Positions 1 through 12,800 of a stretch of 64,000 bases of DNA are shown here, one piece after another (within the stretch, counting starts at the first letter, position 1; every line of letters begins with the position of its first letter). This DNA comes from Oscheius tipulae (lineage: Eukaryota > Nematoda > Chromadorea > Rhabditida > Rhabditidae), in contig JASJZH010000004.1 of the NCBI GenBank assembly GCA_037178975.1, positions 2,046,001 through 2,110,000 of the forward strand. The letters run 5' to 3'. The notes below the pieces were generated by a model. The model did not search any database. It was not told where the DNA came from and saw only the letters and a program-made list of their open reading frames with translations. Both the position numbers and the translations under genes were made by a program.

Positions 1-1095
1 ATCATCAAAACTCGTATTCTCTAGTTAAATTTCGTTTCACAGCTTATAGTGAAAGTTTTTTGTATCAACTTGCGTCTTCGATCACCTAAGCAGTAGTGGA
101 CTTCGTTTCCAGAATTTAGTGTATTCATCCCTCTATCTCCTTTTCCCGCTCTCTCACCTAGAGGAAATGTCCGATTTTCTACAGAAGCATTCTGCCTCAA
201 CATATCAGACCTGTTGGCGGGAAAACCAGTAATACTTTTCCCGTTCGATCGCCGTTTCACGCACTCTCGCCTCCAGAGATTAGATGATGCTCGTTCAAGC
301 TAAAGATCTTACTCTCGATGGATGGATGATGAACTCCAAATTAGAGGGGGAGCTTTCTCCCCCTCAGAATTCTGTTGTTTTCGTAGGTTGACGATAGCTA
401 CATATCCTTCGTTCATCATTTCTCTCCTCAATCTCACGAGCTAAATGCCGTCTTGATCTTCCCCGACAAAAAAAAGAGGAAGCCGCCCCCAGTCATTGGA
501 GATGACTGATTTCTGTTCATCCCAGTCCTTTCTTCTCTCTAGTTTTCAAGAAGGCGCTTCAGCATTACTAGACATGGTGAAACAAACAAAAAGTGTTCCT
601 CCTGCAAAATAAGAGTAATGATCTCTTTGTTTTCAAGACACATTAAGAGTGCATCGCAACAGACGAAACGGTCAATTAGCAACAAATGGCATGCAAACTG
701 ATGAAGAACATGTAACGAAACATATGCCCGAAGCAGCTTTCATAACATTGGAGATCGCCTGTTCCTTTTTAAGTTGTTGTCTAGGCTGCCGAACATTGAA
801 TAGTTGCAACATTTTGAATGATCTGATTTTGTGAACTTTCATTCCGCCTAGAGCCTCTTGTTTTCCTGCTCACTGCCCTGTAAAATTGGTCGTTCAACTC
901 TGTTCTTTTCATATCAGTTTTCGGAGAATAACTTTAAAAAACTTTTGTATATCGGCAGATCTATAAAGACCTTCACTGAAGACATTTGGTAATAGTTCTT
1001 TGATGGTATATCCAGAATTCTGTCCAAGTTGTACATATTCAAGTACTCTCTACCACCCTCTTTCCCTCCACTTCATACTCCTAAGTACTTTTAGA
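1..1095. other. Intergenic, upstream of the GPCR gene
   Basis: I see no convincing coding exon here. The short open frames have no family resemblance and no splice partners. The stretch holds one exact Ruby-type motif on the minus strand (TGAAACA at 578-584) and near matches (CGTTTCA) around 29 and 246. The sequence just before the GPCR start, TTTTAG directly before AATGG at about 1088-1094, looks like a 3' splice site. It could be a trans-splice acceptor for a spliced leader or the end of an upstream 5'UTR intron. Confidence 0.5.
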
Positions 1096-4000
1096 ATGGA
1101 CGAGGAAGACTTGGAGCTGGCCCTGAATTTCACAGCTCCTCCAGAAGACAGCTCTCGTTACACCCTGAAACTGTGCCTCTCGATCGCCTACTGTGCTCTC
1201 TGGATAATTGGTAGCATAGGAAATGGGTAGGTTGTGGGGTCGAAAACAACAAAAAAACAGAACAGTGGCTACGAAAAAGTGATAAATATATTGGAAAGTT
1301 GATTATGGATCACAATTCTCATTGAATGTTCTCCCTCAAGTTTCCGTCCTCATACAGATTCTTTGAAACAAAAAAGATTGGAAAGTTATCACTTTCATCA
1401 CCCTGACATTGACTAGTTTCCTTTTTTTTATTTTTCCATGGCCAAACTTCCAGAGCCATATTTTACAAGCAGTTCTCCATTTATACGATTTTTTAAACCT
1501 CAACTCCTCTATAGATTCCCACTTATTGACTAAATCGATAGGTAACAGAAAATATGAGCTCTTACCACTACTTGGAAACGTCGAAAGAGCCAAAGTACTG
1601 CTAAGATGTGATGAGAGTTGAACAGTTCCCTGCCCTTTCAAAACAGTCTTTTATGCTCATGCCTCGTGGATGACCTACAAGGACCAGAATGTACCTCTGA
1701 ATCGTATTGTGTTATACATGCACCCGCGATTATAAAGTCTTTCCGCAACCTTGGCGCTCAACTAGTAGGAGTGAAATTTTTTTGATGACGAGTTGGAACT
1801 GCGAACAACTGGGATTATTAGTACTGCCTATTAGTACAGCCTTTGAAACCAAAAAAAACATTTCTAGAATCGTCATCGTGATGATAATCAACGTCTTGAC
1901 CTCAATGAAGCGGAAGCAGGCCCAGAGAAGGAAACAGATTTCTGGTAACAATACGAACCACGTCTTCATCTACATTCTGGGTCCGTTTCGTCTTTTTTTT
2001 CACGCTTCTCAAAGCCTTTTTTCTCATTGAGTATGGAAAAAAAATCTTTTTAGGTCTCTCCATAGTGGACTTTCTCGTCATCATGCATCTACCCTTCCTG
2101 GTGGCTGACCTGCTCCAAGGCCAGTGGCTTTTCGGCTCCTTTATGTGCAAAATCTACTGGTTTGGAGAGAGTGTCAACAAGCTGCTGTCCTCTTTTATTA
2201 TGACAGTACTGAGCTGGGACAGGTACCTGGCTGTCTGCAGCCCTGTGGCTTCAATTAGGTAAGTCTTTTTGTTTCAAAGTTGGTATAAGTTTGTGGAAAG
2301 ACGGAGGAGACCATTACAGTCAGTGCGCATGTATCTAAGCCAATATTTTAGAGATAACCATTGAAAGCTGTGATATCACAATTGCAATTCAATGATATGA
2401 CTGTATTAGAGAATCTGGGGAAACAAAACAAGTCTCGCGATTTTTCACATCTGTTCGAAATACAGCATGGCAGAATTTCAAAAGTGTAGCTTGAGTAGGG
2501 TTGGAGACGGGTTAGGCATTAATTTTTGATCAACACACAAACAGTTACTGGAAACGTATAGCCTCCGAACCCATATAGGCTCGTTGAAGCAAAAGAATTC
2601 AATTTTCCAGGATCCGATCCAACAATGTCTCTGTGGTCGTGCTGATAGTTTCTTCTCTCTTTGCCACTGTACTTCTAATCCCAGTTCTTACGCAGACTAC
2701 CGTCTTCAAGATCGACAAAATGCTGATGATTCCGTTGGAGGAGGAGAGTGAGGAACTGAGACAGTCGGGTAAGCTATACTGTATACTGGAAGAGTAGCTG
2801 TTTGGAAAATCTTTCAACCAAAATATATAGCGGAAACTTGTTTTTGGCTATAGGTAGATCCTATATTGTGAATGTCATTTATCTTCAAACTGTTCTATGT
2901 TTCTATCGAGCTAAGACGGTCATAGGAGAACAGCTTTACTTCCTCCTAGCAGCCATTCGGAAAAGTTTCTTTTATGTTTGACGAACATTAGGAATAGGAG
3001 AGCGTCGACAGCCAGTGTTCTTATCCTAGTATACCTTGGTACTCCCTGATCTAAAACAAACCCAGTACTTTTGGAACTAGACACTGATCACTCTCCGACT
3101 TACTCAGTACTCGATTTTCGGTTTTCGAAGTTAGAAGATTTTTGTTTCAATAATTGGTTTTACCGGATGCCTAGCAAACAACAATACTGTGTACCGCATA
3201 AAGTTTTGTGAAATTAAAGTGTCACTGATATGCATCCCGAAGACCCCCAAAATCCAATAGATTTGAAAGAGAGTCTACCTAAACTTTGCGATAATTTGGA
3301 AAATGTTTCAAGTCCGATATATAAAGCCAGAACATAGCTTTCCAGATTGTTTTTTTCTCGCAGCTTTTCAATGCTTCAAAATATATATCAAGCTGATGCA
3401 ATAGCCAAAGCGTAGATATTGTAACCTGTTCATACGAGTCTTTTCGTTAAGCACAATGCCAAAGCTTGATGTAACGTACATTCAGTAACGCGAAATTGCG
3501 TACGAAATTACAAAGGATTTTCGAAACTTTGTACACAATTTGGCCTAACTGAAAGTACGTAACGCCAAACTTTAGACTGTGCTTCAAACTTTTTTTTTCA
3601 ATGTTTCAGCATCAAGCTATAGCCGTCCTACAAGAGCTGTTTTGCTGTCTTTTTTGTTGCCTTCATTGAAAACAAAATTTCCAGATATGCGCGGAACTAC
3701 CATGCGAAAGTGCATGTTCGATGCCGATCCGACCTTCACCTTGTACACTTTTGTCATCGGATTCCTGCTGCCAGCTCTCCTCATCACTCTCTTCTACACC
3801 CGTGTTCGTTTAACCCAGTTTCTTACCCGTACCGTCTCACATTCCAGGTCATCTTCAAGGTTCAGAAGAACTCGAAGAGCATGCGTGCTCTCCGAGCCCA
3901 ATCCTCCGAAGCCTGCGGCAAAAAGGAAAATGATCGTGTCAAAATAGTCAGTTGAAGAGAGTGGGGAAATCGAATTCTGTTGGGAGAGGGAGCCCTGAAT

Positions 4001-6073
4001 CGGGGCCTAATTTCAAGAGAGGGTGTGAGTATAGGAGAATAAAGAGGGGCCAAGTTTGGAAAAGGGACGGTCTTTTTCTCAGCTCATATCGAAGTTGCAG
4101 TTCATATTGAACGCAACTAGTTCATATTGAACAGTTTAACCGGATTTTGCGAGCTTCTTTATTTTTACCCATTTTCTGATGCTTTTCCGTCTAAAAATCC
4201 CTTTTTTGATGTCAGGACATGAATTAACCCCTTTGAACGTAGAAAAAAGTTGTAAAAAAAGATTGTCGAAGGGAATTTTCCTTAAACTGCGTATTTCCTA
4301 CAATTATTCACATACTTTCTTTGAAACGCTTCAAAAAAACTTGTCTCTGAATTTTGGGACAAAGAGCCCCCTCAATCTTTTTTTACATTCGGCTTGTTTC
4401 TGAGAAAAGGAAGTCTCAAAAAGTTGGAACTATTGTCGAAACTTTTAGTTGTCGAGATCAAGTTTTCAGCTTTTACAATTACGCTGAAACAAATCATTTT
4501 GAACTGCATTTACAAAAGCTTATCCTTGTATTTTCAAGGTAACGAAGAGGATCGTAGCCGTGATCGTCTTTTACTACTTCTGCTGGACTCCCCAGTGGGC
4601 TCTGAACCTTATGACGCAGTTTAACATGATCCACGCCAGCTGGATGACTCCTGCACTGTCAGCTGTGTTCTTCATTGCACATTTACTGGTAAGAGCATAA
4701 GTTTCCGGACACGATTGTTTTCGAGACGAAAAGACGCATAAGCAAAAGTTGAAACAAATTTACTTCGCATTTTCCCTGCAACAGGAAGGCGACAGGTAAA
4801 AAAGACATGAAACTGTACTTATACTCTTTCTTCTTTTGTCTCAAAGCATCCATCTATTCGGAAAGGTGTGGAGAGAATAGTAGGTATAGAACATGTGCAA
4901 CACATAAATAGTGAAGTGTATAGTTAGCTTTGAGCTGTTTGTGAAAGAAGATGGTCAGTTTCTTCATTTTTTGTGACATCACCCTTATTTTTCGATAATA
5001 GGACAAAAGGGAATAGAAACCGGACAAAGTACAAATGATAATTGCTCAGTTTTGGAATAAGGGCTTTTGTTTTAGAGTTATGTTTCACCTAGACCTTATA
5101 AAGAAGGAATAAAAAGGAATGCGGTATTCTCGCACTCCCCGATCCTCAACGACTGAAAAAATCTTCCAGGTCTGCTTCAACTCGGCAGCCAACCCCGTTC
5201 TCTATGCTTTGATCAACAGAGAACTTCGACAACAACATGTGCGTGCCTTGCAGAAGAAGAGACAAAGTGTTTCTCTGGGAGCCAGGGAGTTCTTGCAGAA
5301 GCAGAGGTGGGTTTATTGTTCATTCTGAAGCACCAACATGGCAAGAAATGCATATGTGCTCATATTCAAAGGATCAAACATAATTCTAGGGCAACAGAAA
5401 CCTGCACAATTGGCAATATTAAAGCAGTCAGGTTATTCAAGAGTTGTGAAACAAATACCTTCTCCAACACCCTTCCCTGATTCCTATGAATTCCAAAGAG
5501 ATCAAAAAGATGCTAACTTACATTGTTTGTAGGTAAGCCAAGCAGTTGCCGAGTAAGAAAATTCAACTTTGCATACGTCGAAACAACATTTATTCAATGC
5601 CCACTTTTTATACCCAAGACGAAATATGTTACAAAGTACAGACAGACAAAGGTTTGACAAATAGCGTTCAGTCCAACTAACTTGATAAATCTTTTCTCTC
5701 AAAAAAAGGTTATATTTTCTCAATTTGGGTGAACTTTTTGAAACTATCGCAAACAGATTGAAAGTAGTTCTTCTCCACCTTCTTACCTTATCTCCTTCAC
5801 ATGAAACATTTCTCCCTAAGTTTCAGACTTGGTCACCACCGTAACTCTGCCATGTCTGTGATCTCCGTGAGCACAATCAAGGAGGATCGAGGCTTCTTGG
5901 GAAAGCTATGGGATAGATTTATCCATCTTTTTAGGAGAATGAGAAGGAGGAGCTTCGACGGGTTGGTAAAGGTCAATAAAGTAGTAAGTCCAAGTTTCAG
6001 ACAGTCAAATGTCTCGAATGGGACGAGAGCTTCAATCGAGGAGATGAGGACTAAGACTGATGGGGTTTGTTGA
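1096..6073 (+). CDS. Neuropeptide GPCR, somatostatin/allatostatin-C receptor-like (rhodopsin family)
   Basis: Predicted seven-helix plasma-membrane receptor of 452 aa that should couple a peptide ligand to G proteins. Exons: 1096-1226, 1868-1980, 2054-2258, 2611-2768, 3685-3803, 3848-3946, 4539-4688, 5170-5306, 5827-6073; phases close exactly. The extracellular N-terminus carries an NFT glycosylation site. TM1 ends in GN; TM2 has [10 protein letters not shown]3 has [11 protein letters not shown] and then [11 protein letters not shown] with an intact DRY. Extracellular loop 2 offers the partner Cys (RKCMFD). TM6 has FCWTPQW and TM7 has [11 protein letters not shown], an intact NPxxY. The Arg-rich tail fits a cytoplasmic C-terminus. 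The TM3 and TM7 wording is closest to somatostatin, allatostatin-C and opioid-type receptors; the ligand is inferred. The ATG follows an AG acceptor directly, so trans-splicing is possible. Introns hold Ruby-type motifs, including two near-ideal units. Confidence 0.9.
3143..3185 (+). promoter_or_regulatory. Ruby-type 21U-RNA (piRNA) motif unit
   Basis: TGTTTCA lies at 3143-3149 after a T-run. 36 nt downstream is a YRNT signature (CAAT) whose T at 3185 could be the first base of a 21U-RNA. It sits in intron 4 of the GPCR, in sense orientation. Expression is inferred. Confidence 0.55.
3304..3326 (+). promoter_or_regulatory. Bipartite Ruby/TATA piRNA-type motif unit
   Basis: TGTTTCA at 3304-3310 is followed after exactly 9 nt by TATAAAG at 3320-3326. 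It lies in intron 4 of the GPCR. No clean YRNT is seen at 36-39 nt. Confidence 0.55.
3602..3624 (+). promoter_or_regulatory. Bipartite Ruby/TATA piRNA-type motif unit
   Basis: TGTTTCA at 3602-3608, a 9-nt spacer, then TATAGCC at 3618-3624. It is about 75 nt before the exon that starts at 3685, so any product would come from the end of GPCR intron 4. Confidence 0.5.
5081..5125 (+). promoter_or_regulatory. Near-ideal bipartite piRNA-type promoter unit
   Basis: TGTTTCA at 5081-5087, 9-nt spacer, TATAAAG at 5097-5103, then CGGT (YRNT) with its T at 5125, 38 nt after the motif. It lies in intron 7 of the GPCR and contains all three elements of the proposed unit. Confidence 0.65.
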
Positions 6074-7132
6074 CTTATTCCGAATTTGAGAATGTCGAAA
6101 CGGTACGGGTAATATTAGCCCAGTGGTCAGGACAGTAATGGACAGAATATGTTAGTTTTGAGACACCATACGGAACATACAACATGCTCACTTACTATTA
6201 GCGAGAGAGAGAAAGAAACAGAAAGAGATTAGAAGTGTAACAGAATGTTTCAATGATAGTATAACCGTTTTCTGGACATGGAGAAAACGATGACGCGAAT
6301 CGATTCATGAACGAATTGAAGAATGTTGGACAAAAATAGAAATGTTTCAGTGTTCCACGATGTCCACTTTACCCGAAATTGTCATTTGCGATTCTGGCGA
6401 CGATTATCTGTGATCCTAATCTTGTTGTAAGCTTTGTGCTCAAATAAACATGACCATCTTTTAAATCTTTCCCTCGATTTTTTTTTTCGAAGACACGGTC
6501 TTTCAGCTCTTTTGTGTTTGTCTTCACAATGTATCGATAACAACACTACGATAATCTCATGAGCTTGACAAAGTGTAACGCACAGGCAACTCTCGAATAA
6601 TTTGTGATTGAAGAAAGGATCTATTGACATCTGTCAAAAGAATCTGAACTATCATTGAATTATGAAAACACAAAAGCCAACCCACAGCTTTTGCAAGACA
6701 TACCTCTGGTTAAAGTAGCGGGTGAAAAAAAAAGGATTTGTAGTGTAGTTTACGTCTGATGGAACTGGGATGCGAAGGCTTCTGTCCACAAAAGAACTTA
6801 GAGTTTGAATGCATAGTTGGCCAGTTTGTGAGAGGGAAATGTGAGTCACATAGGATTCACTACGTGACACTTGACAGCTGAATTCAACTTATTGCAAACT
6901 TTTGAAACATTGATTGAAAATTGTATCACCTGTTCCAAACAGGGGAAGAAAATTGCGTCATACTACTCTGATGAATCAATATAAACTTGGTCATAGAGAA
7001 ACTGTGTAAAGATTTTGTTTTTTTGATTTTTGTCCTGAGCGCAGTCAGTGCAACAACTTCTATCAGTCTTCTGCTGATAAAAGCAATATTTCGACAAAAA
7101 CCTTCCGCTGATAACAGTTGCTCAATCCACCA
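6074..7132. other. GPCR 3' region and intergenic DNA before the lectin
   Basis: No gene is seen. An AATAAA at about 6444 could end the GPCR transcript. Ruby-type motifs occur at 6246-6252 and 6343-6349 (+) and 6903-6909 (-). The first of these has a TATAACC box 7 nt downstream. Confidence 0.5.
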
Positions 7133-8359
7133 ATGTTACGGACGCTGCTCCTGGTGGTCTCGGCCTCCACAGCTTGGGCAATTTGTCCAAACGGGACTTT
7201 CTATGAAGCCTACTTTAACAAGTATGTCCCTTTTAGCACATCCTATAAAGTTTTACAGATGCTACAAAGTGAACACCCAACCTCTCGGTTTTCTGGCAGC
7301 AGAGCAGAGTTGTAACAAACTTGGTGGCAATTTGGTAGCCATTCAGAGCATTGTCGAAAATGCCTACGTGTCCGGAATTGCAACCGCTAGTACTCCAGCT
7401 CCAAGTTTTTGGAACGGAGGTAATTATCTTATGGGTCCTCAATGGTCATGGACTACGGGAGCATCGGTGAATTTTACGATTTGGGCACCAAGTCAGCCAA
7501 GCGACCCTAGTGCTAATCAGTGTGTCGCCGTTAGTGAGCAAGACAACGCGTGGACGTGGGTTGAACTTTTGGTTTTTGAAAATCTACGCCCAGAAAAGAG
7601 CAATGCTATTCTCTGAAGCCGTCTGTGTGCCAAATTGACCCAAACACGTCTCCTTCCCCGTCTCCAGCTCCGACGTGTGATAATACATGTCCTGGTGATT
7701 TTCACAAAGTCACCAAAAACAAGAAATTCGGTTTCAGCTAACGCTGTCTGCAGCCCTGGATACACTTTTTATATTGGAACCTGCAAATGCTACCAGGTTA
7801 GCATAGAATAGGTTTGATGAAATGTTATTCAGTTTTTTGGTTCAATGGTATCATATACAGACGCGCAAGCCTTTTGTGCCCAAGAGAATGGCGTTCTCCC
7901 AAAGATTCCTGACAATAGCACAAATGAGTTTCTCTACACACTTGTTAACCACTTTGGGTCTTACCTTTGGGTCTGGACTGGACTGAACTGTCCTAACGAA
8001 ATGGACAGTTGTCAATGGCAAGATGGAACTCCACTTGGCAGCTTTAGACCATTCTGTTTGTAGTACAAAATTTATAAGTTATTTCGATCTTAGATGGCTT
8101 CTCAGGTGGTTCGAACTATTATCTTTACACGGGAAGAAACATCCTTACCTTAAAACAGTGGGGTGCAAGCTTGCCATCCGAGCGAGTTTACATCGTTTGT
8201 CAAAAAGGTATCTCTTTTTTGAGTACCATTTATATTGCAATCCTAGATCCCACAACTACAACTGCTTTGTTAGAAGTAATGGAGTTTCAGTCTTCACTGC
8301 CGGACAGCGTCATCTCAAAAACTAGAAGATCAGTCAAATCACAAACGAAGAAGCAATGA
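7133..8359 (+). CDS. Secreted protein with two C-type lectin domains (clec family)
   Basis: Predicted secreted glycan-binding protein of 331 aa, of the type nematodes expand in gut and immune responses. Exons: 7133-7221, 7259-7555, 7594-7694, 7738-7796, 7833-8055, 8094-8207, 8247-8359; the introns are only 36-43 bp and phases close exactly. The signal peptide is MLRTLLLVVSASTAWA. Domain 1 starts CYKVNTQ and ends CYSLKPSVCQ. A short Pro/Ser/Thr linker (SPSPSPAP) follows. Domain 2 starts GTCKCYQ, has the WVWTGL core and ends VYIVCQK. Neither domain shows an EPN or QPD sugar/calcium motif, so calcium-dependent sugar binding is doubtful. The tail after domain 2 is basic. An in-frame ATG at 7118 is possible, but 7133 starts the signal peptide cleanly. 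Splice sites in the linker are supported by the decayed copy just downstream, which keeps the same intron positions. Confidence 0.88.
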
Positions 8360-8689
8360 ATCTTATGAGACCTTTTCACGTTCTTGTTCACCCTTGTTGT
8401 ATAAGGATGCTCTAATTGTGAGCCACAGAATCCGCTAATATGTGATCATCTTGAATAGTGCTGAGTACTTACGGTAGTGTGAGTCATTGCGCCTAGGATT
8501 CTTGCCCTTGACTCTCACTAGCGTGGGACAAGGAATGTAGTTGTTGGCAGCCCGGTTCAATTGGATTCCTCTGGATCTGTTTCACCTTTTTCAGTTTTCT
8601 TTCTAGAAGTTTCAATGCAGTTAGTATACCGTATCATAATTTGATTTACTTGTTATAGATATATGTACTAAATACTGCTCGCGTTTTCT

Positions 8690-9511
8690 ACTCTGAGAGT
8701 TGTGCTAGTTGTTGTAGGATCAGACAAAGTTGGAGCAAAGGTACCTCGTCTCTCACGGAAGGACAGCTATGCAATAAATTCTGTCAAATTGACTTGAACA
8801 CATCTTCATCCCCCTCACCACCTTTGTCTCCGTCCCCATCCCCATCTCCAACTCTGTCTGCCTGTCCCGGTATCTTTCATCAAACTGCTAAATACCGGGA
8901 AAAAAAATTTGTAGTAAACCCTGTCTGCAGCCCTGGATACACTTTCTATATTGGAACCTGCAAATGCTACAAGGTTAACATAGAATAGATTTGATGAAAT
9001 GTTATTCAGGTTTTTGGTTCAAAGGTATCATATACAGACGCGCAAGCCTTTTGTGCACAAGAGAATGCCGTTCTCCCAAAGATCCCTAACAATAGCACGA
9101 GTGAGTTTCTCTACACACTTGTTCAGTACCCTTTTGTCTGGACTGAACTGAACTGTTCTTACAGCAGAGACAGTTGTTAATAGCAGGATGGAACCCCACT
9201 TGGCAGCTTTAGACCATTCTGTAAGTCGTATTCAATGTCTCAATTATATTTTTGTAGCAAACGCAAATTACGGGCCGAACTATTTTCTTACTATTCTAGT
9301 CAAAAGCCAATTCACTGTCAAAAAATTTGCATACCCCTCTCCAGCTGATACAAATTACATCGTTTGTCAAAAAGGTATGGCCTATTCTGCAACTGTGTTT
9401 ACCATAGCCCTGGATCCCACGACAACGACTGCTCTATTAGCAGCAATGGAAGCTCAGCCTCAGCTCGAAAAATCAGCTCGAAAAATGGAAAACCAAGTAC
9501 ATAGCAAATGA
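8690..9511 (+). pseudogene. Decayed partial copy of the two-domain C-type lectin
   Basis: This tandem copy matches the upstream lectin from the end of domain 1 through the stop codon. It keeps the linker (longer SP repeats at 8800-8860), the following phase-1 intron and the GTCKCYK start of domain 2. In domain 2 the Gln-Trp codons of the parent have become consecutive stops TAA-TAG at about 9177-9182. The acceptor before the last exon has changed from AG to GG at about 9410. The last exon can still be read in frame through the retained intron, to a stop at 9511. The signal peptide and most of domain 1 are missing. It is a pseudogene unless the readable 9188-9511 piece is used on its own. Confidence 0.85.
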
Positions 9512-9888
9512 GCAGTAAACTGGTCCCTTCTCAATGAAGTTAAAATACAATTAGAGATGTGTTTGCTTTCTATAGTTTTGGAAACATTGTACCGACGTTG
9601 TTTGTCTACCGACGACCTTAAAGGTTTTTGCTAGATATGATAAAATGGAACATTGGCCATTTCTAATGGATCAACCAGTCTTTGAACCTTTTAAGTTAGT
9701 ATTTAAATGTTCACTATCTATTATGTTTTTAGCTTCACGATCATCCTTGCAATTGAATACATAGAAACAAAAAAACATATTCATTTCCGTAAAGTAAAGT
9801 AGGCACAATGGGTGGTGGGTATAGAGAGAGAAGAGGCAACCCGTCTATAAGCAATACAGCCTTCTCTCTCTTCACAGTATAGCGACAG
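9512..9888. other. Intergenic between lectin copy and Cys-loop gene (tail to tail)
   Basis: No coding sequence and no exact Ruby-type core motif is seen. The stretch separates two convergent genes and should hold the 3' ends of both. Confidence 0.4.
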
Positions 9889-12800
9889 TTAGACAGCGAA
9901 ATCATCAGGGAGATCCGGGACCGGGATGAAGGCGTACCGTAAGAACATCAGTAGGACGAGGACGTTGAAGAACTGAAACATGAAGAGGAAGACGTGGTCC
10001 ACACGGGAAAAGATCCTGTTCCATTCCTTCTCGACCTGAAAGTTTCATTTCTTGGCGAGAGTGTAAATGAAAACTACGCGGTCTACTACCAAATCGTCTG
10101 ACCATGAGCAACTAGCAACAAGTAATTCGAATAATTGCTTTTTCTCTTTCATCTCTGCTTATGATAAACAGATTTTGATTGTTTTGAGCAGTTTTTTTTT
10201 CAGGATTCTTTTTTGGAAAAAACTGTCATCCTGACTCGTTTTTGTTTTGTTTTTGTGTTTCGTGGATTAGGTATATATAAAGAGAATAGTGGGCGGTTCC
10301 TCTGATGATGCTCTCACCTCGTGATGCTCTCACACGACAATATCTTTCATGTTTCACAAAGTTATGTTAGACAGAATTTGAAGCAACTTAATTGATAGTA
10401 GGAATGATGTTTCACAAGTTCTACATAGTTCTAATCATTTTGAAAACGTGATCGTTAGCAGACCCACTCTCTGTAAAGCTTCACTCGTTCAGTTTCTTCT
10501 CACAAAAGTAGCATCATGACTCACTTTTCCATCAAACATCATTTATGTTTCAGGGAGAACTTATAAAGAAAGCAGTGGATGCTAATCTGTTATCCACTGT
10601 TGAGTCGGTTCGTCGGCTAGAGAATGTTAGAGATTTTTGTTTCACCAATTAGTGTTAGGTGAAGTCTAATCGGATGAAGCAGTCAGTGACTGAGTATATT
10701 TTTTTACGAAATAGTTATGCCAGGCAAAAGGAGGCATTTGCCATTGCATCCCAGTTATCGTGCCCGTAAAATTTTGCAACTTTTCTGAATGTTGCGTTCT
10801 TCGTATTGCCTCCTCCCCCCGGTTTTCTGTTTTTATGTTTTAGAACAGCCCAAGTGATTTCAGGCCAAGTTTGCTATTACAGTTATTTGAATATGTACAC
10901 TTTGCAAGAATTCATGTTTCAAATCTTGTATATAAAGCGAATATTTTTCTTGCTCAATAACTTTTCTAGTAACCGTTGATAAATTCAAAAACATACCCTA
11001 TTCTGCCACTGGGCCCGCTCCATTCTTTCCCTATACGTTCTCTGAGCTCTGGCTACCTCTATCAGCTGATGATGGATGGCTACAAGATCCGGTACTTTTG
11101 GTCTGAAACCCATAGATTTTGATGAAAACGGAGTAAATTTACGTGACTTTGATGAGTTTCTCAGGCTCGAGGCAGATGTTGACCCGCATGGCCTTCACAG
11201 GCTTTAGAAAGAGGCATCTGTAGGCGGCAGTGGAAGGCATTTGCTCAGTTTGGATGTAATTCCTGGACATTCCGAGCAGAGCCATAGAGATGGCCACCCC
11301 AATTGCACAGAGCATGATGACGACGATTATGTAGAAGCCTGAAAGTTTTTGGGGTGAGTGCACGTCATAACAAGAAGCGCATCAGTATTTTTATATTTGC
11401 CACCCAACTGAAATAAACGTTCAAAAGCTCCATGAAGACAAAATAAATGAGACTTGGAAGTTTTGCTGTTTCAGGAGTGAGTCACAGGGAAGAATGCTTA
11501 GAGAAGACACTTTCGTTAAAGCGAAAAAAGCTTCTTAGACATTCAGCCTGTTCTAGTTGCTGCATGTTTGCGTTAATTTTTTCACAATGCGGTCAACAGA
11601 CATACTATCGGATTGACCCGTTCGAAAGAACCATTTCCTTTGGATTGTTGCAAGCTGCGATATACTTGTTCTTGGAAAAAGTTGGTATGTGGAAAACCGG
11701 TACTGTGCTCAAATGTTGCAAAGATAAGGACAGGGGCTATTGAAACAATTATGGTAGAGGGCAACGCACAGACCATACAACCTTTTTTGCTTCACCCAAT
11801 GTTTGGGAAAACTTTTTTTTTTAGGTAGGTACTGGAATATTGTCAGCAACGAGCAGAACTGCTACACTTTATATTTATGGTCTTTTGAAACCTAATATAA
11901 AATATAAAACTCTTACCTAACAACGGAATGGAGTTACTTTTAGGCATGGCACCAGCAACAATGTCTAGAAGAACTGTCATGGCAAGTAGTGATCCGAGAC
12001 CGAGGGAGACCTGAAACATATTTCCTTCAAGGAGCTTCTTGAGTCATTTTCCTAACTGAAAATTCATGAAGCATGCGCCTTCACTATCCGCAGTTCACTC
12101 GCCGAATGTTTCAGCTTCAAGTTATGAAGGCTTCATTTGCAAATCTATCAATACATTTGTACAGCTTTCAACATCATGAGCTCAAACATTGCAAAGGTAT
12201 CTCACCTTGGTTCTAGACCATGTTTTCTCTATTCATCGCTTTGCAACGTTTCAGTCAGTGCATAAAAACAGCCATGGACAGAAGAACTTCAAGTTTACAA
12301 CTTTTGTGAACCATCCAAAGGCCGAAGATGGCCGAAAATGCTTCCAAAGGCAATTCATAAATTTGGTTTTTTCTAATGTTTCATTAAAAACTACGTAAGA
12401 TATGGCCCATTTGGAAGTCGCTTGAATGTATTTGAAAACGATCACCAGTTTTCCAAACTATAATGTTTTAGCTAAGGTATGTAAATTGATTTTTATTCGA
12501 ATGTTATTCACTAGGCCCCTCTTCCTTGCAATTCTTATACTCTTCTTCTTTTTGCAAAGTTCCCACGTTGCACTCGACTCTGAGAACTTGCTCTGCCTCT
12601 GCTACTGCGGGTAATCCCAAACCTCGTGCTGCGGTTCCCCGAAAAAGCACTCAGACTTTCAAAAACTGACCTTCTCGTTCCGGGGGCCGTCGTTACTTCC
12701 GGGACTGAAAATTCCCAGTATGGAGAGGGCGGAGATGAGGAAAGTCGGCACGACAATGACGGTGATGTAGTAGATGGGACGACGATTTAGGTGCAGAATA

